DNA of 64,000 nt from Dysosmobacter sp. Marseille-Q4140 (GTDB lineage: Bacteria > Bacillota > Clostridia > Oscillospirales > Oscillospiraceae): NCBI GenBank assembly GCA_018228705.1, contig CP073694.1, positions 868,001-932,000 of the forward strand. The letters run 5' to 3'. The notes below the pieces were generated by a model that was not told the origin of the DNA, searched no databases, and worked only from the letters and a program-made list of their open reading frames with translations. Made by a program: the position numbers and the translations under genes. Of the stretch, positions 23,854-30,301 are shown piece by piece (the first letter of the stretch is position 1; each line of letters opens with the position of its first letter).

Positions 23854-25053
23854 ATGGAGATCCCGGATCTGCAGGTGCGGATGCTGGGCGGCTTCTCGAT
23901 CCGCCTGGGCGGAAAAGAGATCAACGACAGCGATAACCGTTCCAGAAAAGTCTGGCTGCTGATGGCCTACATGATCTATTGCCGCAACCGTTCCATCTCT
24001 CAGGAGGAACTGGCGGATCTGCTGTGGGGCGAGGAGGAGCGCAGCTCCAACCCCATCAACGCTCTGAAAACCATGTTCCATCGGGTGCGCTCCCTGCTCA
24101 ATCAGTTGGACAGCGCCGCCGGACACAGTCTCATTGTGCGGCAGGAGGGTACTTACGCCTGGAACCAAGAGGTCCCCTTTTCTCTGGATACCGACGATTT
24201 TGAGGCGCTCTGCCGTAAGGGCGCGTCCGAGGAGGACGAGGAGGCCCGTCTGGAGACCGATCTCCAGGCCCTTGCTCTGTACGGAGGCGATTTTCTGCCC
24301 AAGCTGTCGGCGGAACCCTGGGTGGTACCCATCTCCGCCTACTTCCACAATTTATACATCCGGACCGTCCAGGAGGTCCTTCCCCTGCTGGAGGGCCGCG
24401 GCCGCCTGGAGGAGGCAGCGGAGCTGTGCCGCAAGAGTGTGGTGGTGGAGCCTTACAATGAGCTGCTCTATCAGCACCTGATGCAGGATCTGCTGACCCT
24501 GGGCCGGCAGCAGGAGGTCATCTCTGTCTACGAGGACATGAGTCAGCTGCTCTTTGACAATTTCGGCATCATGCCCTCCGACGAGACCCGGGCCATCTAC
24601 CGGGAGGCCATGCGCACCGTCAATGACAAGGCGGTGTCCATCATCACGCTCCGGGAGCAGTTGCGGGAGCCGGAGGGAAGCGCCGGTGCGCTGTTCTGTG
24701 ACTATGACTTTTTCAAGGTTCTCTACCACGCCGAAGCCCGGGCCGTAGCCCGCAGCGGCGACGCGGTCCATATCTGCCTGCTCTCCGTCACCGGCGATCA
24801 AAACCAGGAGCTGCCCAAGCGGAGCCTGGACCGGTGCATGGAAAATCTCCAGGAGCTGATCCGCACCAGCCTCCGAAAGGGCGACATCGCCGCCCGTTGC
24901 AGTATCTCCCAGTACATCCTGATGCTGCCCCAGGCCAATTACGAAAACAGCTGCAGAGTCTGCGAGCGGATCATCCGGGCCTTCGGCCGCCAGTACCCCC
25001 ACTCCCCCGCCTCCCTGCACTACTCGGTGCAGCCCTTGGAACCCAACGCCTGA
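23854..25053 (+). CDS. SARP/BTAD-type regulator with degenerate GGDEF-like C-terminal domain
   Basis: 399 aa. Residues 1-95: OmpR-like winged helix (VRMLGGFSIRLGGKEI, then SQEELADLLWGEE). Residues 100-250: bacterial transcriptional activation (BTAD) helical repeats with ELCRKSVVVEPYNELLYQHL. Residues 275-390 have the outline of a diguanylate cyclase fold (CDYDFFKVLYHA, then RKGDIAARCSISQYILMLPQ, then VCERIIRAFG), with the active GGDEF signature replaced by SISQY, so no cyclase activity is expected. ATG at 23854 follows GGAGAGGAGGGATGG. Divergent from the transglutaminase and pilus genes, which it may control. A link to c-di-GMP sensing is inference. Confidence 0.85.
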   Translation: MEIPDLQVRMLGGFSIRLGGKEINDSDNRSRKVWLLMAYMIYCRNRSISQEELADLLWGEEERSSNPINALKTMFHRVRSLLNQLDSAAGHSLIVRQEGTYAWNQEVPFSLDTDDFEALCRKGASEEDEEARLETDLQALALYGGDFLPKLSAEPWVVPISAYFHNLYIRTVQEVLPLLEGRGRLEEAAELCRKSVVVEPYNELLYQHLMQDLLTLGRQQEVISVYEDMSQLLFDNFGIMPSDETRAIYREAMRTVNDKAVSIITLREQLREPEGSAGALFCDYDFFKVLYHAEARAVARSGDAVHICLLSVTGDQNQELPKRSLDRCMENLQELIRTSLRKGDIAARCSISQYILMLPQANYENSCRVCERIIRAFGRQYPHSPASLHYSVQPLEPNA

Positions 25054-25061
25054 CGATGCGC

Positions 25062-25097
25062 AAAGGAGCCGCCCTCTTAAGAGGGCGGCTCCTTTTT
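25062..25097. terminator. bidirectional terminator, BTAD regulator / NhaC-family gene
   Basis: 15-bp stem 25062-25076 / 25081-25095 with loop TTAA and T5 on the plus strand; also usable on the minus strand. Confidence 0.92.
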
Positions 25098-25114
25098 CCT
25101 GTTTCAGCGGGATC

Positions 25115-26866
25115 TCAGGCCGCTCTTCCGGCCAGCTTGCGGATCACCAGCAGCGTCAGCAGCATCAGCACCACGGACACCGGCAGGGCGATGACGGCGT
25201 TGGGCACAAAGCCGGCGAAGATGTAGCTGACCAGGCTCACCGCCGCGGCGGTGATGGCGTAAGGCAGCTGGGTGGACACATGGCTGACATGGTCGCACTG
25301 AGCGCCGGCGGAGGCCATGATGGTGGTGTCAGAGATGGGAGAGCAGTGGTCGCCGCACACGGCGCCGGCCATGCAGGCGGAGATGCACACGATGGACAGG
25401 GGGTTGTCCATGGGGAACACGTTCTGGACAATGGGGATCAGCATACCGAAGGTGCCCCAGCTGGTGCCGGTGGCAAAGGCCAGCAGGCAGCCGATCACGA
25501 ACACCAAGGCCGGCAGCAGCATCTGGACGCCGGCGGCGCTGCTCCACACGAAGTCCCGGACAAAGTACTTGGCGCCCAGGGAGTCGGTCATGGCCTTGAG
25601 GCTCCAGGCGAAGGTCAGGATCAAAATGGCGGGCACCATGGCCTTGAAGCCCTCGGGGATGCAGCCCATCATCTCCCGGAAGGACATGGCCCGGCGGACC
25701 ATGTAGTACACGACGGTGAACACCAGGGCAAAGGCGGAGCCCAGCAGCAGGCCCACGGAGGCATCGGAACCGGAGAAGGCGTCCACGAAGCTGGCGCCGG
25801 AGAAGAAGCCGCCGGAGTAGATCATGCCGATGACGCAGCAGATCACCAGCACCACGATGGGCAGCACCAGGTCCAGCACACGGCCCTTGTCCTCCTCCAT
25901 CTCCTCGTCCATCATGGCGTAGGGATTGGGGCCGGAGAACAGGTCGCCGGTCTCCCGGGCGTTGTCCTCAAACTTCTTCATAAGGCCGAACTCGGTCTTC
26001 ATCAGCGCCATGCCCACCATCATGACGATGGTCAAGATGGCGTAAAAATTGAAGGGAATGGCCCGGATAAAGAGGTTCAGGCCCTGGCCGTCCTCGGCAA
26101 AGCCCGCCACGGCGGCGGCCCAGGAGGAAATGGGGGCGATGATGCACACCGGAGCGGCGGTGGCGTCGATGATGTAGGCCAGCTTGGCACGGGAGACCCG
26201 GTGCTTGTCGGTCACCGGCCGCATGACGCTGCCCACGGTCAGGCAGTTGAAGTAGTCGTCAATGAAGATCAGGATGCCCAGGACGATGGTGGCCAGCTGG
26301 GCGCCCACCCGGCTCTTGATATGCTGCTGGGCCCACCGGCCGAAGGCGGCGGAGCCGCCGGCCTTGTTCATGAGACACACCAGAGTGCCCAGGATCACCA
26401 GGAAGGCCAGGATACCCACGTTATACCCGTCGGAGAGCACCGAGACGATGCCGTCCTCAAACACGTGGAGGACCGTGCCCTCAAAGGAGAAGTTGGAGTA
26501 CAGCAGGCCGCCGGCCAGGATGCCGATGAACAGGGAGGAATACACCTCCTTGGTGATCAGCGCCAGGGCGATGGCAATGATGGGGGGCACCAAAGCCCAG
26601 AAGGTATTGTAAAAATGGCTGGGGGACTCCACATAGCCGGTGCCGCCGCAGGCGGCGCAGACATTTTCGCCGCCGCAGCTTTCACATTCCGGGTCCAGTC
26701 CGTAGCAGTCCATACAGGCGCCGGAGGCGCCGCAGTCGGGGCACTCGATCATTTTGGTGCCAGGTTCCTCGGTGGGATCGCTGGCCGCCGCCGGAACGGC
26801 CATGGCCGCGCACAGCACCAGCACCAGCGCCAGCAGGGGCAGCAGTCGCCGCAGATGATGTCTCAT
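25115..26866 (-). CDS. NhaC-family antiporter, probable lysine transporter, with secreted Cys-rich N-terminus
   Basis: 583 aa. Residues 1-28 form a signal-peptide-like helix. Residues 35-80 hold a cysteine-rich segment with CPDC, CMDC, CESC and CAAC pairs, like a zinc-ribbon or DnaJ-type cluster, placed outside the membrane. From about residue 90 follows a normal NhaC Na+/H+ antiporter domain with about 12 membrane helices (FIDDYFNCLTVGSVMRP; AFATGTSWGTFG; GDHCSPISDTT). ATG at 26866 follows AAGGAGAGAG. A lysine riboswitch with terminator lies directly upstream; NhaC-type transporters under L-box control are predicted lysine importers (LysW), so lysine is the likely substrate. Confidence 0.9.
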   Translation of the reverse strand: MRHHLRRLLPLLALVLVLCAAMAVPAAASDPTEEPGTKMIECPDCGASGACMDCYGLDPECESCGGENVCAACGGTGYVESPSHFYNTFWALVPPIIAIALALITKEVYSSLFIGILAGGLLYSNFSFEGTVLHVFEDGIVSVLSDGYNVGILAFLVILGTLVCLMNKAGGSAAFGRWAQQHIKSRVGAQLATIVLGILIFIDDYFNCLTVGSVMRPVTDKHRVSRAKLAYIIDATAAPVCIIAPISSWAAAVAGFAEDGQGLNLFIRAIPFNFYAILTIVMMVGMALMKTEFGLMKKFEDNARETGDLFSGPNPYAMMDEEMEEDKGRVLDLVLPIVVLVICCVIGMIYSGGFFSGASFVDAFSGSDASVGLLLGSAFALVFTVVYYMVRRAMSFREMMGCIPEGFKAMVPAILILTFAWSLKAMTDSLGAKYFVRDFVWSSAAGVQMLLPALVFVIGCLLAFATGTSWGTFGMLIPIVQNVFPMDNPLSIVCISACMAGAVCGDHCSPISDTTIMASAGAQCDHVSHVSTQLPYAITAAAVSLVSYIFAGFVPNAVIALPVSVVLMLLTLLVIRKLAGRAA

Positions 26867-26885
26867 GTTTTCTCTCTCCTTACAC

Positions 26886-26919
26886 AAAAAAATGAAGCCA
26901 TGAAGGTATCATGGCTTCA
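26886..26919 (-). terminator. expression-platform terminator of the lysine riboswitch
   Basis: Stem 26893-26903 / 26909-26919 with a 5-base loop and seven T (26886-26892), ending about 20 bases before the transporter ATG. Confidence 0.9.
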
Positions 26920-27116
26920 CGCAGGCACGATATGGTTCCCACGGGTCATGACAGCGCTCCACCTTGGGGGTGACAGTCCGGCGGATGTTCTCCGGCGGCC
27001 CGGCCCCTCTCCGCCAGGCAGCGGAGCGAAGCCTCGGCGGGCTCCCCTTTCCCGTCTCCCCCGGTGTCCTGCCGTTGGGGATGGGTACTCTTGAAGTCCG
27101 CGCCTCTATCATGGAT
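26920..27116 (-). ncRNA. lysine riboswitch (L-box)
   Basis: Minus-strand RNA begins with the L-box signature GATAGAGGCGCGGACTTC, then AAGAGTA, GAAAGGGGAGCCCGCCGAGG, a GC-rich arm, CTGTCA-type junction segments (GGACTGTCACC and GCGCTGTCATGACC) and closing GGGAACC. P1 is CATGATA with TATCGTG (26926-26932, one G-U). With the terminator at 26886-26919 it should stop transcription when lysine is abundant. Confidence 0.94.
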
Positions 27117-27130
27117 TCAGTTGCTTGTAC

Positions 27131-27158
27131 ATTATATAAGATATTGGAAAAAAGTCAA
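27131..27158 (-). promoter_or_regulatory. promoter of the lysine riboswitch transcript
   Basis: Minus strand TTGACT (27153-27158), 16 bases, TATAAT (27131-27136); the aptamer starts about 15 bases downstream. Confidence 0.8.
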
Positions 27159-27189
27159 CCGGAAACCTAAATTTTTTGCTGTTTTCTCC

Positions 27190-27222
27190 AAAAAACGTCT
27201 CCGGAGGCCGCGGCCTCCGGAG
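27190..27222 (-). terminator. terminator of the uracil permease gene
   Basis: 11-bp palindromic stem 27199-27209 / 27212-27222, then ACG and six T on the minus strand; 20 bases past the uraA stop. Confidence 0.88.
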
Positions 27223-27241
27223 GCGGACAGGTCTTTTCCGA

Positions 27242-28618
27242 TCAATACCGGCCCAGGGAGGCGGCCGTGTCGGAGGTCGCGGTCTTGCCGAAGTGGAAGT
27301 CGTTGCCGGGCAGAATGGCGTTGAGGACAATGCCGGCGATGGCGGCGATGGCCAGAGAGGTCAGGGTGATGGAGGCGCCGCCCACGTGGAAGGTCAGACC
27401 TCCGCTGAAACCCAGGCCGCACACCAGGATGACGGCGGCGATGATAAGGTTGCGGGAGTTGGTGAAGTCCACCTGGTTCTCCACCACGTTGCGCACGCCG
27501 ATGGCGGAGATCATGCCGTAGAGGATGAAGCTGACGCCGCCGATGATGGCCGCGGGGATGGTGTTGACCAGATAGGCAAAGGCCGGAGAGAAGGACAGCA
27601 CCACCGCGTAGATGGCGGCCAGCCGGACCACCCGGGGATCGTGGACCCGGGAGAGCACCAGCACGCCGGTGTTCTCGCCGTAAGTGGTGTTGGCGGGGCC
27701 GCCGAAGAGGCCCGCCAGGGAGGTGGCGACGCCGTCGCCGATGAGGGTCCGGTGCAGGCCCGGGTCCTCGATGAAGTTCTCGCCCACCGTGGCGGAGATG
27801 GCGGACATATCGCCGATGTGTTCCATCATGGAGGCGATGGCGATGGGAGCCATGACCAGGATGGCGGAAATATCAAACTTCGCCACGCTTCCGCCGAAAT
27901 TCGTCACAAAGGGCTGGAAGCCCAGGATGGGATTCATGCCGCTGAGAAGCGTGGTATCCGCCAGACCGGAGAAGTCCACCATGCCGGCCACCAGGGCAAC
28001 CACATAGGACCCCACCACGCCCAGCAGGATGGGGATGATCTTGATCATGCCCTTGCCCCAGATATTGGCCACAATGATGATGGCCATGGCCACCAGGGCC
28101 AGCCACCAGCAGGTGGAGGCGTTGGACACGGCGGAGGGGGCCAGGTTCAATCCGATCAGGATGATGATGGGGCCGGTGACCACGGGGGGCAGATAGTGCA
28201 TGACCCGGTGGACGCCCACGGCCTTGATGACCAGGGCCAGCACCACATACAGAAGGCCCGCCACCACGATGCCGCCGCAGGTGTACTGGAGCTTCTCAGC
28301 GGCCTCCATACCGGCATAGATGCCGGCGTCCATCTCCGCCATGGCCTGGAAGCCGCCCAGGAAAGCAAAGGAGGAGCCCAGGAAGGCGGGGACCTTCAGC
28401 CGGGTGCACACATGGAAAAAGAGGGTGCCGAAGCCGGCGAAAAAGAGGGTGGTCTGGATGGACAGGGGCAGGCCGTAGCTCTGGACCAGGATGGGCACCA
28501 ATACCGTGGCGCCGAACATGGCGAACATATGCTGGAGGCCCAGGATCAGCATTTTGGGCACGCCCAGGGTCCGGGCGTCCCGGATGGGGGCCTGGGATGC
28601 GGCAGTCTTTTCGTTCAT
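27242..28618 (-). CDS. uraA: uracil permease (NCS2 family)
   Basis: 458 aa, 14-helix nucleobase transporter of the NCS2 family that imports uracil with protons. Typical patterns: GLQHMFAMFGATVLVP, LGSSFAFLGG, then AIASMMEHIGDMSAI and GGPANTTYGENTGVL, the last being the substrate-site segment of UraA. ATG at 28618 is preceded by GAGAGGAGAAAACAA; an ATG seven codons upstream carries the ribosome site inside its own coding part. Behind a leader peptide and terminator (28665-28757), so probably attenuated by pyrimidine supply. Confidence 0.95.
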   Translation of the reverse strand: MNEKTAASQAPIRDARTLGVPKMLILGLQHMFAMFGATVLVPILVQSYGLPLSIQTTLFFAGFGTLFFHVCTRLKVPAFLGSSFAFLGGFQAMAEMDAGIYAGMEAAEKLQYTCGGIVVAGLLYVVLALVIKAVGVHRVMHYLPPVVTGPIIILIGLNLAPSAVSNASTCWWLALVAMAIIIVANIWGKGMIKIIPILLGVVGSYVVALVAGMVDFSGLADTTLLSGMNPILGFQPFVTNFGGSVAKFDISAILVMAPIAIASMMEHIGDMSAISATVGENFIEDPGLHRTLIGDGVATSLAGLFGGPANTTYGENTGVLVLSRVHDPRVVRLAAIYAVVLSFSPAFAYLVNTIPAAIIGGVSFILYGMISAIGVRNVVENQVDFTNSRNLIIAAVILVCGLGFSGGLTFHVGGASITLTSLAIAAIAGIVLNAILPGNDFHFGKTATSDTAASLGRY

Positions 28619-28664
28619 TTGTTTTCTCCTCTCACTCATTGGGTTCTCTTCTCACAACACGGGC

Positions 28665-28689
28665 AAAAAAATACCGGCCCCTGGCCGGT
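28665..28689 (-). terminator. attenuator terminator upstream of uraA
   Basis: 7-bp stem ACCGGCC/GGCCGGT (28673-28679 / 28683-28689), 3-base loop, A then seven T on the minus strand, 47 bases before the uraA ATG. Its 5' base is the last base of the leader stop codon. Confidence 0.88.
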
Positions 28690-28757
28690 CAAAAGGAAAA
28701 ATGGGAATAAGAGGACACCGCCGCCAGCGCCGCCGTCAGGTGATGATAAGCCAGCAT
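28689..28757 (-). CDS. 22-residue leader peptide of uraA (attenuation)
   Basis: ATG at 28757 is preceded by GGAGGAGGGAACACC, a strong ribosome site about 20 bases after the predicted transcript start. Peptide: MLAYHHLTAALAAVSSYSHF then SF, stop TGA at 28689-28691. The last codons are U-rich in RNA (CATTTTTCCTTTTGA), and the stop overlaps the first base of the terminator stem, so a ribosome reaching the stop would block the hairpin. This is the design of the enterobacterial pyrBI attenuator, in which RNA polymerase pauses at U tracts when UTP is low. No PyrR-binding antiterminator was seen. Confidence 0.7.
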   Translation of the reverse strand: MLAYHHLTAALAAVSSYSHFSF

Positions 28758-28784
28758 GGTGTTCCCTCCTCCGTCATTTGCCTC

Positions 28785-28813
28785 ATTATACAGAAGCCTC
28801 CTTCCCTTTGCAA
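28785..28813 (-). promoter_or_regulatory. promoter of the uraA leader transcript
   Basis: Minus strand TTGCAA (28808-28813), 17 bases, TATAAT (28785-28790). Confidence 0.8.
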
Positions 28814-28855
28814 GTCTGGTTTTCCATGAGAGCCCCATAAAATCTCGGCAGAAAA

Positions 28856-28892
28856 TTGTAAAAAATGACGAGGTGGTATGACCTCGTCATTT
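28856..28892 (-). terminator. terminator overlapping the DUF523 stop codon
   Basis: 12-bp stem 28863-28874 / 28881-28892, 6-base loop, T-rich tail on the minus strand. The stem includes the stop codon of the DUF523 gene. Confidence 0.85.
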
Positions 28893-29318
28893 CAGCAGTT
28901 CGGATATTTGGGATTCTCCATATACCGCCAGCCCCTGAGCTGCCAGCAGTTCCGCTGCGACACCGTCCCCGGCGGTCAGGGTACCGGTGAAGGAGCCGTC
29001 ATAGATCTGCCCATGGCCGCAGGAGGGGCTGCGCTCCTTCAGCACCGCGGCCTCACAGCCGAAAAAGCGGCACAGGGTCAGCGCCTCCTCCGCACCCTGG
29101 CGGTACTGCTCCGTCACATCCAGCCCGGCGGCGGTCACAACCGCCTCGCCCCGCCGCTCGGCAGGGGGACGGGGCGTGGCCAGGCCCCCCAGCTGCTCAG
29201 GGCACACCGGCACCAGCTCATGCCGCTCCGCCAGGGCCGCCGCCAGAGGGTGGGCCTTGGAGGCCCCGTCGTACCGGCAGCGGCAACCCAAAAGGCACGC
29301 GGAGATCAGCAGCCTCAT
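28887..29318 (-). CDS. DUF523 family protein
   Basis: 143 aa. Starts MRLLISACLLGCRCRYDG and has ERSPSCGHGQIYDGSFTG, the two cysteine-containing motifs of DUF523 (YbbK-like) proteins, plus GDGVAAELLAAQG near the end. The family is thought to bind a metal or Fe-S cluster through these cysteines, but its function is not settled (some members have been tied to thiouracil desulfuration). Starts in a 4-base overlap with the DUF3783 gene, so the two are cotranslated. Confidence 0.9.
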   Translation of the reverse strand: MRLLISACLLGCRCRYDGASKAHPLAAALAERHELVPVCPEQLGGLATPRPPAERRGEAVVTAAGLDVTEQYRQGAEEALTLCRFFGCEAAVLKERSPSCGHGQIYDGSFTGTLTAGDGVAAELLAAQGLAVYGESQISELLK

Positions 29319-29692
29319 GCCCGGCCCTCCATGGCCTGCCGCTCCCGCAGCAGCTCCCGGTGGAGCCGCAGGACGCTCCAGCCGCGGTTGTGGGGCGTGA
29401 GAACCGCTTTCAGGCACTCCGGCCCCGCGCCCGCCCCGGCCAGGGCCGGCAGCAGGGCGTCCAGCCGGTCCTCCAGGCCGCACAGCACCAGCATCCGTCC
29501 TCCCAGAGGCCCGCCGGCATAGGGCAGGGCGGCCCCGGGATCGTCGTCCAGTCCCGCCAGCACCGCTAGGGTCTTGTTGTAGTCCGCCTTTGCCACCGGC
29601 ACCACCTCAGCCCCCAGGGGACCCACAGCGGACTCCACCGCCAGCACCGCCGGCAGCGTGTCAAACCCGAACAGCAACAGCTTTCCGCTCAT
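29315..29692 (-). CDS. DUF3783 family protein
   Basis: 125 aa. MSGKLLLFGFDTLPAVLAVE at the N-terminus, VPVAKADYNKTLAVLAGL in the middle, and LKAVLTPHNRGWSVLRLHRE near the C-terminus, which resembles the DUF3783 domain found in Clostridia. Cytoplasmic, no membrane segment. Overlaps the DUF523 gene by four bases; downstream of the Nudix gene by about 25 bases on the same strand, so the three form an operon. Function unknown. Confidence 0.8.
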   Translation of the reverse strand: MSGKLLLFGFDTLPAVLAVESAVGPLGAEVVPVAKADYNKTLAVLAGLDDDPGAALPYAGGPLGGRMLVLCGLEDRLDALLPALAGAGAGPECLKAVLTPHNRGWSVLRLHRELLRERQAMEGRA

Positions 29693-29717
29693 GTCGTCTC
29701 CTCCTCTTGTCCGCTCT

Positions 29718-30185
29718 TCAGCGCAGCGCGCTGCCGTTCAGCACCGCACCGGTCAGCCGGTCGCCCTCGTAGCACAGCTTCAGCGAGAAAAAGGGCACAT
29801 CCCGGTCCAGCAGGTCCAGAAAGATCTTGTCCCCCTCCCACATGGGGAGGCTGCGCAGGTCCGCCTTTTTGATCCAGGCCAGCTCCCCCTCGTCACAGGG
29901 GTGGGGCGTGCCGGTCCAGCCGGTGGCGGTGAACAGATGCATGTACTCCGTGGGCGCCTGGTCAGACACAAAGGTCACCAGCCCCCGATAGCGGTAATCG
30001 GTCAGGGTCAGGCCCGTCTCCTCCCAGGTCTCCCGGAGGATGCAGTCCTCGGGGCTCTCCCCCTCCAGGAACTTGCCGCCCACGCCGATCCACTTGTCGC
30101 GGTTGAGGTCGTGGGCTTTCTTGACCCGGTGGAGCATCAGGTATTCGTCCCCCCGCTCCAGATAGCACAGTGTGGAATTGATCAC
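29718..30185 (-). CDS. Nudix hydrolase (8-oxo-dGTP diphosphatase-like)
   Basis: 155 aa. The Nudix box is complete, starting GGKFLEGESPEDCIL and continuing RETWEETGL, about residues 36-59. Sequence VKKAHDLNRDKWIGVGGK is typical of the MutT-like 8-oxo-dGTP diphosphatase group of Firmicutes, which cleanse the nucleotide pool. The start is GTG at 30185, preceded by GGAGGCGGGGCC; the longer frame upstream has no homology. TATAAT at plus-strand 30210-30215 gives a -10; the -35 is weak. Confidence 0.92.
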   Translation of the reverse strand: MINSTLCYLERGDEYLMLHRVKKAHDLNRDKWIGVGGKFLEGESPEDCILRETWEETGLTLTDYRYRGLVTFVSDQAPTEYMHLFTATGWTGTPHPCDEGELAWIKKADLRSLPMWEGDKIFLDLLDRDVPFFSLKLCYEGDRLTGAVLNGSALR

Positions 30186-30249
30186 GGCCCCGCCTCCTCT
30201 TTTACCCTTATTATACGCAAAAACCGCCAAAAAGGGAAGCCCCTGAAAA

Positions 30250-30290
30250 AGCGGCACCGGCCGGAGGGGAAATCCCCTCCGGCCGGCAAT
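30250..30290 (-). terminator. terminator of the P-type ATPase gene
   Basis: 13-bp GC stem 30257-30269 / 30274-30286 with a 4-base loop, T-rich on both sides, 15 bases past the ATPase stop. Confidence 0.88.
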
Positions 30291-30301
30291 TTTCAGAAGA
30301 T

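Noticed and set aside
26884..27116. Possible small coding gene upstream of the NhaC-family gene (27109-27330 and 26909-27112 frames)
   Set aside because: The stretch is explained by promoter, lysine riboswitch and terminator.
28641..28690. PyrR-binding or PreQ1-type riboswitch before uraA
   Set aside because: No conserved PyrR hairpin or PreQ1 aptamer sequence found; the leader peptide model explains the layout better.
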